Of a DNA stretch of 64,000 nt, positions 36,684 through 46,551 are shown piece after piece. How positions within the stretch are numbered: position 1 is the first letter of the stretch; the number at the start of each line of letters is the position of its first letter. Both the position numbers and the translations under genes were made by a program. Origin of the DNA: an uncultured Mycoplasmatota bacterium (GTDB lineage: Bacteria; Bacillota_I; Bacilli_A; RF39; UBA660); assembly GCA_900547995.1 (NCBI GenBank), contig URIY01000001.1, positions 4,292-68,291 on the forward strand, written 5' to 3'. Under the pieces are notes generated by a model. It was not told the DNA's origin. It was given only the letters and a program-made list of their open reading frames with translations, and ran no database searches.

Positions 36684-37313
36684 TTACATAAATGCACTCA
36701 TATCAGAATAAGAAATAGGAGTATTTACATCATCTATATCATAAGATTCTTCATTACAATTTATAAACATTTTCGAAAAGCGACGACCCTTTGATTCATT
36801 TAAAACTTTAAACATTTTGCAAGTTCCCAAATAATACATTAATAAATCATATCCGTTATAATTTGTTGCATTTGAATGTGACTTTTCAAAATTTTTCAAG
36901 CGTCCCTTTGCCAATCTTATTTTAAATTCTTTTTCTATTTCCTTTATTATTTTTTTCTTAAAAGGTGTTTTTAAAATTGCATTTATTATTTCATTTTCGT
37001 CATAGGTTTCCATTCCATAATTTAATATAGTAAGGTGTTCCTTAGACCATTTACTTGCATATTTGTCTCCTCTCAGATCTTCATCAGAGATTGGATAAGT
37101 AAATGATGCGCCTAAAATACATTCATTAACCTTTTTATTATTTAATGTTTTCCTCATAACAGTTTCAAATTCTTCTGTAGAACTTATTTTTTTATTTTTC
37201 TTTAATACTTTATGCAATAAAAGTTCAAGTTCCTTCATTGACAAAATTGTACTTTCCAAATATGAATCTTTTGCATTTGGATAATTTTTTATAAATAATA
37301 TTTCATTTTCCAT
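36684..37313 (-). CDS. Unrecognised 209-aa protein inside the parS cluster
   Basis: The protein is soluble and basic/charged, with a helical N-terminal half (ESTILSMKELELLLHKVLKK), a middle DEDLRGDKYASKWSKEHLTIL segment, a Lys-rich helix (FKKKIIKEIEKEFKIRLAKGRLKN) and a C-terminal NGYDLLMYYLGTCKMFKVL part. No membrane segment or known motif is seen. It is bracketed by two parS sites downstream and three upstream, so it lies in the middle of the ParB loading zone. A link to chromosome segregation is possible, but position is the only argument. GAAAGGAAA precedes the ATG. Confidence 0.7.
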   Translation of the reverse strand: MENEILFIKNYPNAKDSYLESTILSMKELELLLHKVLKKNKKISSTEEFETVMRKTLNNKKVNECILGASFTYPISDEDLRGDKYASKWSKEHLTILNYGMETYDENEIINAILKTPFKKKIIKEIEKEFKIRLAKGRLKNFEKSHSNATNYNGYDLLMYYLGTCKMFKVLNESKGRRFSKMFINCNEESYDIDDVNTPISYSDMSAFM

Positions 37314-37401
37314 AGCTAAATTTCCTTTCTTATTGGAATATATTACAGCATTAAATATTATATGTCAATAAGTATTCTTTTTATTATTAAACCAAAAGTA
37401 A

Positions 37402-37417
37402 TGTTTCACGTGAAACA
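37402..37417. promoter_or_regulatory. parS site 3
   Basis: A perfect TGTTTCACGTGAAACA, in the spacer between gyrA and the 209-aa gene. Confidence 0.95.
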
Positions 37418-37530
37418 TTAGAATATATATTTATATAGAATGCCTTTTTGGGTAACAATAACAAAATTTATTTTTCAATTTTATTATCTAATGTAATAGT
37501 TTCTTTAAAAAATTATTTTTCATAATAATA

Positions 37531-37558
37531 AAACAATGTTTCACGTGAAACATTGTTT
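37531..37558. promoter_or_regulatory. parS site 4 within a 28-bp perfect palindrome
   Basis: The 16-bp parS core (37537-37552) is extended on both sides by AAACAA/TTGTTT, giving a perfect 28-bp palindrome. As RNA it could also fold as a terminator hairpin for gyrA. Confidence 0.95.
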
Positions 37559-37579
37559 TAAATTAAATTCTTTTTATTA

Positions 37580-37595
37580 TGTTTCACGTGAAACA
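37580..37595. promoter_or_regulatory. parS site 5, next to the gyrA stop codon
   Basis: A perfect TGTTTCACGTGAAACA one base beyond the gyrA stop codon. Confidence 0.95.
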
Positions 37596-37596
37596 T

Positions 37597-40110
37597 TTAT
37601 TCTTCTGTTGAATTTTCATTACTGATTTCTTCAACTTTATCAACAATAGCAACTGTACTTACCTTTTGATTATCCTTTAGATTAATTAATCTAACACCTT
37701 GAGCAACTCTTCCGGTAGATGATACTTGATCTAGTGGTAATCTTATGATAATTCCATTATCAGTAATTACCATTAAATCTTTATTTTCATCGTTTAAAGT
37801 TTTACATGCAACTATATTACCATTTTTTTCTGTTACATTTAGTCCCTTAACACCTTTACTACCTCTATGAGTCATTCTATATTCGCTTATACTAGTTTTT
37901 TTACCATAACCGTTTTCTGTTACAACTAATACTTGATCATCAGTGTTTGCAATCTCACAATCAACTGCTTTACCATCACCAAGGTCAATACCTCTTACAC
38001 CTGATGCTGTTCTTCCCATAACACGAATTTCATTTTCATCAAAACGTATCATTCTTCCATTTGAACCAGCAATAATTATTTGATTACTTCCATTAGTTTT
38101 CTTTGCAGAAATTAATGCATCATCATCTTTTAGTGTAATAGCAATCTTACCATTGCTTCTGATGTTTTCAAATTCACTAATATTGGTTTTCTTAATTAAA
38201 CCGTTTTGTGTACAAAGTACAATATAATTATTTGTATCATTATTAGTTACCTTTAACATTACTGTTATTTTTTCATCCTTATCAATTGTTAGCAAATTTA
38301 CAATTGGTAAACCTTTAGATTGCCTATTAAATGTTGGTATTTCATATCCCTTAACACGATATACTTTACCTTTATTACTAAAGAATAATAGATAGTCATG
38401 TGTTGTCATAGTAACAATATTTTCAACAAAATCTTCCTCGTTTGTTGTCATACCCTTAATACCAACACCTCCACGATTTTGTAACTTGTATGTATCAGTC
38501 GTTACTCTCTTAATATACCCTTTATTTGTAAGAGTAATTATAATATCTTCTTCTGGTATTAATGATTCATCTTCAATATAATCAATAGCAGTCATATCAA
38601 TGCTAGTTCTTCTATCATCGGCATATCTTTGCTTAATTTCAAGCATTTCATCTTTAATAATTTGATATACTCTATATTCATTAGCAAGAATATCCTTATA
38701 ATCTTTAATTAATTCTAATAATTCATTTAATTCTTGCTCAATTTTATCTCTTTCTAAGGCTGTTAATCTTCTTAATTTTAATTCTAGAATTGCATCAGCC
38801 TGAATATCAGATAATCCAAAGCGTGATATCAATTTTTCTTTTGCTTCTATATCACTTTCAGCATTTCTAATTATTCTTATTACTTCATCAATATAATCCA
38901 AAGCAATTTTATAACCTTCTAAGATATGAACTCTCTTCTCAGCCTTGGCTAAGTCAAATTTTGTTCTTCTAATAATAACAATTTTTTGATGATCTATATA
39001 TTTTGATATAATATCCTTTAAACCAAGCGTTTTTGGAGTTAACCCATCAAGCATTAAGAATATTATTCCATATGAAATTTGAAAATTAGTATGTTTATAT
39101 AGATTATTAAGTACAACATTTGGATTAGCGTCCTTTTTAAGAGTAATTGTTATCTTTACACCATCTTTTAAATCAGTATGATAATCGGCAATTCCATCAA
39201 TAATCTTATTATGAACAAGTTCAGCAACCTTATTTTTTAATTCAAGGGTATTAACACCATATGGCACCTCTGTAAAAACAATACTACTATGATTGCCATG
39301 TTCTTCTATTTCGGCTCTACTACGTATTGTTATAGTACCTCTACCTGTTTCATATGCCTTTTTAATTCCTGAATTTCCTAAAATAATACCACCGGTTGGA
39401 AAATCAGGTCCTTTAATATAATTCATAAGTTCAAGTGTTGTAATATCAGGATTATCAATAAAAGCAACACATCCATCAATTACCTCACCTAAATTATGGG
39501 GAGGAATATTTGTTGCCATACCAACGGCAATACCCATTGTTCCATTTACCAAAATATTAGGAAATCTAGATGGTAAAACGGATGGTTCTTTACATGTTTC
39601 ATCAAAGTTACTGTCCATATCAACAGTATCTTTATTTATATCTCTAAGTAATTCAAGAGAAATCTTAGAAAGACGAGCTTCAGTATAACGGTAAGCAGCG
39701 GCTCCATCACCTTCGATGTTACCAAAGTTACCATGGCCATCAACTAACATATATCTTTCATTAAAATCTTGAGCAAGTCTTACCATAGCCTCATATATAG
39801 AACTATCACCATGTGGATGATAATGTCCCATAACATATCCAACCGTAGTAGCACTCTTCTTATGTGGCTTATCTGGAGTATTATTTTCCTCGTACATTGA
39901 CCATAATATTCTTCTATGAACAGGCTTTAATCCATCTCTTAAATCTGGAAGTGCACGAGATGCAATAACACTCATTGAGTAATCAAGAAATGATTGTTGT
40001 ACCTCATCAACAATATTATTTTCTTCTAAACTATCCCTTTCATGAAAATCACCATGAAAATTATTTTCTTTTTGTTCTTTTTCTTCTGAATTTAATACAT
40101 CTTTATCCAT
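37597..40110 (-). CDS. gyrA: DNA gyrase subunit A
   Basis: Breakage-rejoining subunit of gyrase. SFLDYSMSVIASRALPDLRD begins the catalytic domain, followed by KPVHRRILWSM. The active-site Tyr is in AAAYRYTEARLSK, and the quinolone-resistance region reads HPHGDSSIYEAMVRLAQ, the sensitive form at the usual Ser and Glu positions. The C-terminal beta-pinwheel has repeats such as GYIKRV, NRGGVGIKGM (GyrA-box-like QNRGGVG) and GSKGVKG. The N-terminus carries about 30 extra acidic residues before the conserved part. It follows gyrB by 11 bp, and parS site 5 touches its stop codon. Confidence 0.98.
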   Translation of the reverse strand: MDKDVLNSEEKEQKENNFHGDFHERDSLEENNIVDEVQQSFLDYSMSVIASRALPDLRDGLKPVHRRILWSMYEENNTPDKPHKKSATTVGYVMGHYHPHGDSSIYEAMVRLAQDFNERYMLVDGHGNFGNIEGDGAAAYRYTEARLSKISLELLRDINKDTVDMDSNFDETCKEPSVLPSRFPNILVNGTMGIAVGMATNIPPHNLGEVIDGCVAFIDNPDITTLELMNYIKGPDFPTGGIILGNSGIKKAYETGRGTITIRSRAEIEEHGNHSSIVFTEVPYGVNTLELKNKVAELVHNKIIDGIADYHTDLKDGVKITITLKKDANPNVVLNNLYKHTNFQISYGIIFLMLDGLTPKTLGLKDIISKYIDHQKIVIIRRTKFDLAKAEKRVHILEGYKIALDYIDEVIRIIRNAESDIEAKEKLISRFGLSDIQADAILELKLRRLTALERDKIEQELNELLELIKDYKDILANEYRVYQIIKDEMLEIKQRYADDRRTSIDMTAIDYIEDESLIPEEDIIITLTNKGYIKRVTTDTYKLQNRGGVGIKGMTTNEEDFVENIVTMTTHDYLLFFSNKGKVYRVKGYEIPTFNRQSKGLPIVNLLTIDKDEKITVMLKVTNNDTNNYIVLCTQNGLIKKTNISEFENIRSNGKIAITLKDDDALISAKKTNGSNQIIIAGSNGRMIRFDENEIRVMGRTASGVRGIDLGDGKAVDCEIANTDDQVLVVTENGYGKKTSISEYRMTHRGSKGVKGLNVTEKNGNIVACKTLNDENKDLMVITDNGIIIRLPLDQVSSTGRVAQGVRLINLKDNQKVSTVAIVDKVEEISNENSTEE

Positions 40111-40120
40111 AATTCACCCC

Positions 40121-42049
40121 CTATATATCTAAGTTTTCTACATATCCAGCATTTTCTTCAATAAATTTACGTCTTGGCTCTACTTCATCACCCATTAACG
40201 TTTCAAATACTTTATCTGCTGCTATACAATCATTTACAGTTATTTTTCTTAATACTCTTTTTTCAATGTCCATTGTTGTTTCATTAAGTTCCTCAGCATC
40301 CATTTCACCAAGTCCCTTCATTCGGGCAATTTCAGCACGTTGTCTAACATTATCTGGAAGAGATTTTAAATATTCATCTCTTTCATCTTCTGTTAAAACA
40401 TATTTTCTTGTTTTTCCATGCATTATTCTAAATAATGGTGGCTGTGCAGCATACACATGTCCTGCCTCTACTATTGGTTTAAAAAATCTGTAAAATAATG
40501 TTAATAATAATACACGAATATGTGCCCCATCAACATCGGCATCGGTCATGATTATTATTTTATGATATCTTAACTTATTTAAATCAAAATCTTCACCTAT
40601 ACCTGTACCAAAAGCAGTTATAATTGATCTAATTTCTTCATTTGATAATGCTTTATCAAGTCTTGCCTTTTCAACATTAAGAATCTTACCTCTAAGTGGT
40701 AAAATGGCTTGTGTCATTGAATCTCTTCCTTTTTTAGCTGATCCACCTGCTGAATCTCCTTCGACTATAAATATTTCAGATATTGTAGGATCTTTACTTT
40801 TACAGTCAGATAATTTGCCAAAGAAATTAGTTGTAACTAAATCACTTTTTCTTGTTATCTCACGAGCTTTTTTAGCAGCATTTCTTGCACGAGATGCAAG
40901 TAAAGCCTTATTTATTATTATTTTAGCATAATCAGGATTTTCCATTAAAAATCTTTCAAATCCCTCAGAAAAAACATTATCAGCAAGTTTTCTAACTTCT
41001 GAATTTCCCAAACGTCCTTTAGTTTGACCTTCAAACTGTGGATTAGGATGTTTACAAGAAATAATCATTGTTAATCCTTCTTTTACATCATCACCAGTAA
41101 GGGAATCATCTTTTTCTTTAAGTAATCCTGATTTTCTAGCATATGAATTAATAATTCTTGTTAATGCTCTTCTAACTCCTTCTTCATGAGTACCACCATC
41201 ATGGGTATTTATATTATTTACAAAAGAATAAATATTGTCATTATAACTTGAATTATATTGCATTGCAACCTCAAAGAAAACGCCATCTTCCTCACCTTGT
41301 AAATGTATAATTTGTTCATGTATTGGTGTTTTATTTTGATTAATGAATTTTACATATTCACTAATTCCACCTTCATAGTGAAAAGTTTCTCCTGTTGTAT
41401 CCTCATCATCTCTATCATCACGAATTGTTAAAGCAAGACCTTTATTTAAAAATGCAAGTTCTCTTATCCTTACCTTTAGAGTTTCATAATCATATATTGT
41501 CGTATCAAATATTTCAGGATCTGGTTTAAAGGTAACGGTTGTTCCTGTTCTATTTATATCACAATCTCCAATTACAGTTAAATGTTGAGCGATTTTTCCA
41601 CCATCAACAAATTTTGTTTCATATATTTTACCATCTTTATAAACAGTAACGGTAACACTTGTTGATAAAGCATTTACAACACTAGCACCTACTCCATGAA
41701 GACCTCCGGATACTTTATATCCTCCGCCTCCAAATTTTCCGCCGGCATGTAATACTGTGTATACTGTTTCAACAGTTGAAATACCTGTTTTAGCATGTAA
41801 ACCAACAGGAATCCCACGTCCATTATCTTTTACAGTAATTGAATTATCTTTATTAATAATGACCTCAATAGCATTACAATATCCAGCCAATGCTTCATCT
41901 ATAGCATTATCAACTATTTCCCATACCAAATGATGTAAACCTTTTACATCCGTAGTACCAATATACATACCTGGTCTTTTGCGAACTGCTTCTAAGCCTT
42001 CTAGGACTTGTATATCGGAAGCATCATAATGTTCTTTATTATTCTCCAT
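40121..42049 (-). CDS. gyrB: DNA gyrase subunit B
   Basis: ATPase subunit. GHKL motifs: [38 protein letters not shown]. Toprim motifs: [14 protein letters not shown] and the metal-binding [14 protein letters not shown]. The C-terminal PLFRI...[18 protein letters not shown] matches GyrB rather than ParE. Its start overlaps the recF end by 11 bases. Confidence 0.98.
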   Translation of the reverse strand: MENNKEHYDASDIQVLEGLEAVRKRPGMYIGTTDVKGLHHLVWEIVDNAIDEALAGYCNAIEVIINKDNSITVKDNGRGIPVGLHAKTGISTVETVYTVLHAGGKFGGGGYKVSGGLHGVGASVVNALSTSVTVTVYKDGKIYETKFVDGGKIAQHLTVIGDCDINRTGTTVTFKPDPEIFDTTIYDYETLKVRIRELAFLNKGLALTIRDDRDDEDTTGETFHYEGGISEYVKFINQNKTPIHEQIIHLQGEEDGVFFEVAMQYNSSYNDNIYSFVNNINTHDGGTHEEGVRRALTRIINSYARKSGLLKEKDDSLTGDDVKEGLTMIISCKHPNPQFEGQTKGRLGNSEVRKLADNVFSEGFERFLMENPDYAKIIINKALLASRARNAAKKAREITRKSDLVTTNFFGKLSDCKSKDPTISEIFIVEGDSAGGSAKKGRDSMTQAILPLRGKILNVEKARLDKALSNEEIRSIITAFGTGIGEDFDLNKLRYHKIIIMTDADVDGAHIRVLLLTLFYRFFKPIVEAGHVYAAQPPLFRIMHGKTRKYVLTEDERDEYLKSLPDNVRQRAEIARMKGLGEMDAEELNETTMDIEKRVLRKITVNDCIAADKVFETLMGDEVEPRRKFIEENAGYVENLDI

Positions 42050-43151
42050 TTTGCACCTCTTCTATTTTTCCATCACAAATTTTAATTAATTTGGCTTTTT
42101 TTAATATATTTTCATTTATATTTTTTAAATCAGTGGTAGTAATTATGACTTGAAAATCATCATCAATATATTTTAATAATAAATTTTTTTTAATATCATC
42201 TAATTCACTAAATACATCATCCAAAAGTAATATTGGTTTTTCACCTTTAATATTTTTAAATAAACTTATTTCAGCAAGTTTATATGCAATGATTGACATT
42301 CTTTGTTGACCTTGTGATCCATTTTCTTTTAAATTATTGTTATCAAGTATAAAATAATAGTCATCTTTATGTGGACCAATAACAGTAGTTCCTAACCTAA
42401 CTTCATCATTATATCTTTTTTTAAACTCCTCTAGCATTGTCTTTTGGACATCATTACTATCTAAATTGACACTTGGCTTATAAATTAGTTTAAAATTTTT
42501 ATACCCGCTTATTTCATAATAAATATCACCTATTATTTTATTTAAATCCTCAAAATACTTTTTCCTTATTTCATATATTGAAACAGATCTTTGTATTAAA
42601 TAATTTGTTAAAATAGAAAAATAATTTAAATCAACATTTTCATTAAATTTGATTTTTTTTAAATAGTCATTACGCATTTTAAGTAATTTGTTATAATCAT
42701 TAAGATAGATAATATAATTATTATAAAGCTGAGATAATTCTACATTTAAATATCTTCTTCTCTCTTGTGGAGAACCTTTTATTAAATTTAAGTCTTCTGG
42801 ATAGAAAATGATAATATTAGAATTAATAATATAATCATTTATTTTTTTTACACGATTATTGTTTAATTCTAATTTTTTTCCACTGTTATCAATAGATAAT
42901 TTTTTTACATCATCAATTGGCTTATTTTCAAAAATACCTATCAAATTAGTAAATTCTTGATTATGTTTAATTAGATTACTATCAACATATAAACGATGTG
43001 ATTTTGTAAGACATAGTACAAATATTCCTTCTAATATATTTGTTTTACCTTGAGCATTATTTCCATATATAATATTTATTTTTTTATTAAATTCAATTTC
43101 TAGATTATCATAATTTCGAAAATTAGTTAAATTTAATTTCTTAATTATCAT
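42039..43151 (-). CDS. recF: DNA replication and repair protein RecF
   Basis: SMC-like ATPase. Walker [19 protein letters not shown] near residue 30, LNLTNFRNY before it, the ABC-like signature NGSQGQQRM (about 280) and Walker [12 protein letters not shown]. Full length at 370 residues. Its ATG lies inside a 17-codon ORF, and it has no good ribosome binding site of its own, so it is probably translated by coupling. The yaaA gene (S4-domain) that usually sits between dnaN and recF is missing; comK and the mini-ORF stand there. Confidence 0.97.
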   Translation of the reverse strand: MIIKKLNLTNFRNYDNLEIEFNKKINIIYGNNAQGKTNILEGIFVLCLTKSHRLYVDSNLIKHNQEFTNLIGIFENKPIDDVKKLSIDNSGKKLELNNNRVKKINDYIINSNIIIFYPEDLNLIKGSPQERRRYLNVELSQLYNNYIIYLNDYNKLLKMRNDYLKKIKFNENVDLNYFSILTNYLIQRSVSIYEIRKKYFEDLNKIIGDIYYEISGYKNFKLIYKPSVNLDSNDVQKTMLEEFKKRYNDEVRLGTTVIGPHKDDYYFILDNNNLKENGSQGQQRMSIIAYKLAEISLFKNIKGEKPILLLDDVFSELDDIKKNLLLKYIDDDFQVIITTTDLKNINENILKKAKLIKICDGKIEEVQNGE

Positions 43152-43194
43152 TAATTTTTATTTTTATGCCTCTATTTTGAATTTTAATGCTCAT
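43141..43194 (-). CDS. 17-codon ORF overlapping the recF start
   Basis: The [20 protein letters not shown] has a strong GAGGTGG seven bases before its ATG and ends inside recF, whose ATG overlaps its AAT-GAT codons. It is in the slot of yaaA/rlbA, whose product also begins with an M-x-I-K-I-like strand and is absent here. It could be a translational-coupling leader for recF or a worn-down remnant of yaaA. Expression is inferred only from the ribosome binding site. Confidence 0.5.
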   Translation of the reverse strand: MSIKIQNRGIKIKINDN

Positions 43195-43217
43195 TGTATA
43201 CCACCTCATACATATAT

Positions 43218-43223
43218 ATTATA
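43218..43223 (-). promoter_or_regulatory. Probable -10 of the recF-gyrB-gyrA promoter
   Basis: TATAAT on the minus strand, in the gap after the comK terminator and 24 bases before the mini-ORF. The matching -35 is weak (AT-only). Confidence 0.45.
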
Positions 43224-43245
43224 TCATAAATTTGGCTTTTTTTAT

Positions 43246-43271
43246 ATAAAAAATAGGTTATTCACCTATTT
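43246..43271 (-). terminator. Terminator of comK
   Basis: On the minus strand AAATAGGT pairs with ACCTATTT and is followed by T residues; the comK stop codon is in the loop. Confidence 0.8.
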
Positions 43272-43710
43272 TCCTTCTCCTTAATACAGAATCTAATCTG
43301 GTCGCTCTTAAAATTTGATTTTCGATACTTTCAAATGATATACATAATTCTAACTGATAACCATTTATAAATTCTAATGTTGTACATTTTCTTTCTCTTT
43401 TATAATCAGTCAAATTATTTAAAGATATCCAAGAACATTCTTTACCCCTTGGTGATGATGTTGGAAAGAAAATAATATTCTTTGTCTCTTCGATTATAAT
43501 TGGTGATTTATAGTTTATACCCATTAAATGTTTAGTTCCTTCAAATCGACCCATATAAGAACTTCCAAAAAATTTACAACTTTCATCAATTATTGACATT
43601 GCGGATTTTTCCACATAAAATTCATCCTCTTTCTCAACAACTTTAGAAATTTTATTATTTATCCATATTATTGCACATGTTGATGAATTAATTTCATACG
43701 TCTTTTTCAT
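43258..43710 (-). CDS. comK: ComK-family competence transcription factor
   Basis: The 150-residue product aligns by eye with B. subtilis ComK over its core: IIDESCKFFGSSYMGRFEGT (B. subtilis has SCRFFGSSYAGRKAGT), then KSPIIIEETKNIIFFPTSSP, then CSWISLNNL and FENGYxLELxISFESIENQ-type end (INGYQLELCISFESIENQIL). ComK opens the DNA-uptake genes through AT-boxes and activates itself. It is about 40 residues shorter than the B. subtilis protein, missing the C-terminal tail. The ATG at 43710 has AGGGGGA. Placed between dnaN and recF it is far from its Bacillus location. Unusual tandem repeats lie just upstream. Confidence 0.9.
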   Translation of the reverse strand: MKKTYEINSSTCAIIWINNKISKVVEKEDEFYVEKSAMSIIDESCKFFGSSYMGRFEGTKHLMGINYKSPIIIEETKNIIFFPTSSPRGKECSWISLNNLTDYKRERKCTTLEFINGYQLELCISFESIENQILRATRLDSVLRRRKIGE

Positions 43711-43769
43711 TTTATTCCCCCTATTTATATCTTTCTCCAAAAAAAGAAATTATCCTTGTTATATCATAC

Positions 43770-43834
43770 AAATTTGTCAAATTTTATCATTTTTTGTCGC
43801 AGATTTGACATTTTTGTCGTTTTTGACAAAAAAT
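43770..43834 (-). repeat. Tandem TGTCAAA/CGACAAAAA motifs upstream of comK
   Basis: On the minus strand the dnaN-comK spacer reads as two near-repeats of TGTCAAA followed by CGACAAAAA, then TTGACAAATT. The TTTGTC/GACAAA words form both direct and inverted repeats. This is a dense motif array in front of a self-activating regulator gene. It may be the ComK operator or a binding site for a repressor. Confidence 0.6.
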
Positions 43835-43836
43835 GT

Positions 43837-43864
43837 AGAAAAAAAGAACTTTTAATAAGTTCTT
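43837..43864 (-). terminator. Terminator of dnaN
   Basis: On the minus strand an 8-bp perfect stem AAGAACTT/AAGTTCTT with a 5-base loop is followed by a T-run; it overlaps the dnaN stop. Confidence 0.85.
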
Positions 43865-44973
43865 ATTGGTAAAATCAATTCTGTTAAATCTTGATTATCA
43901 TCACTTCTTAATATAATAGGTTTAATTTCTCCATTAAAACATAAAGTTACTTTATCACCATTAAATGCTTTAAGAGCATCCATCATATATCTAGAACTAA
44001 AAGCAATTTTAATATTTTCATTATTATTTTTTAGTGCTGATATATTTTCTTCAACATTACCTATTTCTGGTATATTTGAAGAAATTTTAATTTTTTCATC
44101 TAATGTTTCTAAATTAATGGTATTTTTATCATCCTGATTAGTAAGTAAAGATGCTCTATCAAGTGCATTATACATTTCATATAGATTAATAGTTACCTCG
44201 AGGGCAAACTCATTAGGAATTAATTTTGAAGTATCTGGATAACTTCCGCTTATTAAAGTGGTCATCATGATAATATTATTAAATTTAAAAATTACTTTAT
44301 TATTAAATATATGCATTTCTATTTTTTCTTCATCATCATTGAATAATTTAATTAATTCGTTTAAGTTTTTAGTTGGAATAATTATATTTATATTGTTTTC
44401 CACAATACAATCTAACTTTACAACTTTCTTAGATAAACGATATGAATCTGTTGCAACACATTCAAGTGTATCACCTTCTATTTTAAAATTAATTCCTGTT
44501 AAAACTGGTCTTGATTCTTGTGTAGAAGATGCAAATGTAGTTTGACTAACAATATTCTTAAATATCTTTTTATCAAAAGTAATAGGATTTTTACTAATAT
44601 CCAAATTTAAATCAGGGAATTCATTTACACTATTACAATTTAAGTTAAATGAAGAATTATCTGTAAATATATATACTTTTGAATCCATTACTTCTTCTAT
44701 ATTTACAACCGTATTTGGCAATTTTCTTATTATATCATATATATATCTACCAGATATAACAATTGAACCAGTTTGTTCTATCTCGACTATTTCATCTTTA
44801 TTTATAAAAGTTTTAATAGCGATTTCATTGTCTGTACTCATTAAATACAAGCCTTCTTCTGTTAACTCAAATTTTATACAGTTAAGTATGGGTATTAAAT
44901 TTTTAGTTGACACTCCTTTAATAACATAATTTAAATGTTCCATTAATTTTTCTTGTTTAATTTTAAATTTCAT
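43852..44973 (-). CDS. dnaN: DNA polymerase III beta sliding clamp
   Basis: Three clamp domains are visible: N-terminal MKFKIKQEKLMEHLNYVIKG with LIPILNCIKFEL, the centre with TTFASSTQESRPVLTGINFKIEGD, and the conserved DSYRLSKKVV. The last domain ends TELILPIRTY, the usual clamp C-terminus. 373 residues, standard. AAGGAGA precedes the ATG. It follows dnaA across a 139-bp spacer with DnaA boxes. Confidence 0.98.
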   Translation of the reverse strand: MKFKIKQEKLMEHLNYVIKGVSTKNLIPILNCIKFELTEEGLYLMSTDNEIAIKTFINKDEIVEIEQTGSIVISGRYIYDIIRKLPNTVVNIEEVMDSKVYIFTDNSSFNLNCNSVNEFPDLNLDISKNPITFDKKIFKNIVSQTTFASSTQESRPVLTGINFKIEGDTLECVATDSYRLSKKVVKLDCIVENNINIIIPTKNLNELIKLFNDDEEKIEMHIFNNKVIFKFNNIIMMTTLISGSYPDTSKLIPNEFALEVTINLYEMYNALDRASLLTNQDDKNTINLETLDEKIKISSNIPEIGNVEENISALKNNNENIKIAFSSRYMMDALKAFNGDKVTLCFNGEIKPIILRSDDNQDLTELILPIRTY

Positions 44974-45012
44974 ATCTATTCTCCTTTTATATATAAGTAT
45001 TATTATTATTAG

Positions 45013-45112
45013 TGTGGATATGGTGGATAACTTTACAAATCCTTTAATTTTAAGGTATAAAACAAGTGTAAATTATTCATCATTTCCTGTGGATTTTCTT
45101 AGTTTTTCCACT
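45013..45112. other. DnaA-box cluster between dnaN and dnaA (second part of oriC)
   Basis: This spacer has box-like sequences TGTGGATAT (45013), GGTGGATAA (45022, one base off TTATCCACA), TGTGGATTT (45088) and TTTTCCACT (45104), in an AT-rich background. Together with the cluster on the far side of dnaA this gives the bipartite arrangement known from Bacillus. Confidence 0.6.
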
Positions 45113-46465
45113 TTACTTTAATTGACTTTCAATTTTTTTAATTATAAGTTCAAGGTTACTATCTTTTTTTATAGCTTTTTTAATTTTATCCACCGAGTGC
45201 ATAACAGTCGTATGATCTTTTCCACCAAATTCCATTCCTATTTTGGGAAACGATTCTTCACAGACAACTCTACATATATACATAGCCACTTGTCTTGGAA
45301 CAGCGATGTTAGCATTTCTTTTCTTACTTTTTAAGTCATCTATGGTAATGTTATATGTGTCGGCAACAAGTTGTTGTACTAAATCAATTTTATTTTTTGA
45401 TATTATTGTTTTAGCGAAATAATCTTTTAAAGCCTCTATGGCAAGTTCAATTGTTATACTAGAACCATTCATCATTGTGGAAAAAGCGGCTACCCTAGTA
45501 ATTGCACCTTCAAGTTTTCTTATATCACTTGTACAATTACTCGCTATATACTCTTTAACTTCAATTGGGAAGTATTTAACCATATCATTGCCTTCAATTT
45601 TTTTATCAATAATATGCATTCTAAGTTCAAAATCCGGTGGAAATACGTTTGTAGTAAGTCCCCAACTAAATCTAGTCTGAAGTCTTTCCTCAAGGGCTTT
45701 TAAGTCATCGGGTGATCTATCTGATGTAATAATAATTTGTTTATTATTCCCATATAATTCATTAAAGGTATTAAAAAATTCTTGTTGGGCTTTATTAGCA
45801 ATTTGCAAATATTGTATATCATCTATCATTAAGACATCAATATCTCTATATTTAGTTTTAAAATATTTTACATCATTAATGTTATCATTATCTTTATTCT
45901 TTCTATATAAATCAATAAAATCATTAACAAATTGCTCACTTGTTACATATAAAACTCTTTTTTTTGAGTTTTTAACAATATAGTTTCCAATAGCGTGCAT
46001 CAAATGTGTTTTTCCTAGCCCACTTTTTCCATATATAAATAAAGGATTATACATTATACCTGGTTTTTCAGCAACAGCTAGTGCTACTGTTCGTGCAAAT
46101 TTATTACTCTCCCCTACTATAAAATTTTCAAAAGTATATTGTGGTTTTAAATTGTTTTCCACCATATTAATTGATGGAACACCTATTTCTTCATCATTTA
46201 CTTGAACATTCTTTTCAATTTCATCATCCGTATAATACTCAAATTGAAAATTGGAGCCTGTAACAAGAGCAAATGTTTCCACGATAAGTTCATTATAGTT
46301 TTCTTTCAAATGCTTTTTATGAATATGCATAGGAACAATTACCTTGGCTGTTTCATTATTTAATTCTGCAAGTTTTGTTTCCATAAACCATGTTTCATAT
46401 AGCATTGGTGAAATTTCTTCTTTTATCTTATCCAAAAAGGTTTTCCATATATTTTCTAAGTCCAT
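45113..46465 (-). CDS. dnaA: Chromosomal replication initiator DnaA
   Basis: Domain I begins LENIWKTFLDKIKEEISPMLYETWF; the AAA+ domain starts at KPQYTFENFIVGESNKFA, with Walker A YGKSGLGKTHLMHA, Walker B VLMIDDIQYL and RLQTRFSWGL. Domain IV contains the signature CEESFPKIGMEFGGKDHTTVMHSV, which reads DnaA boxes. The ATG at 46465 gives the normal N-terminus; a GTG four codons upstream is possible. It is transcribed away from rpmH across the main DnaA-box region. Confidence 0.98.
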   Translation of the reverse strand: MDLENIWKTFLDKIKEEISPMLYETWFMETKLAELNNETAKVIVPMHIHKKHLKENYNELIVETFALVTGSNFQFEYYTDDEIEKNVQVNDEEIGVPSINMVENNLKPQYTFENFIVGESNKFARTVALAVAEKPGIMYNPLFIYGKSGLGKTHLMHAIGNYIVKNSKKRVLYVTSEQFVNDFIDLYRKNKDNDNINDVKYFKTKYRDIDVLMIDDIQYLQIANKAQQEFFNTFNELYGNNKQIIITSDRSPDDLKALEERLQTRFSWGLTTNVFPPDFELRMHIIDKKIEGNDMVKYFPIEVKEYIASNCTSDIRKLEGAITRVAAFSTMMNGSSITIELAIEALKDYFAKTIISKNKIDLVQQLVADTYNITIDDLKSKKRNANIAVPRQVAMYICRVVCEESFPKIGMEFGGKDHTTVMHSVDKIKKAIKKDSNLELIIKKIESQLK

Positions 46466-46551
46466 AACCTCACCCACTACATCAATCTATCCCCATTGTA
46501 CCTTATTTTTACACAAAAAACAAACAAAATGTGACAAAATCACAAAAAAAC

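Noticed and set aside
43250..43290. ComK as possibly broken because it is shorter than the Bacillus protein
   Set aside because: The frame ends at a proper terminator and the conserved core is intact, so a shorter family form is more likely than a truncation.
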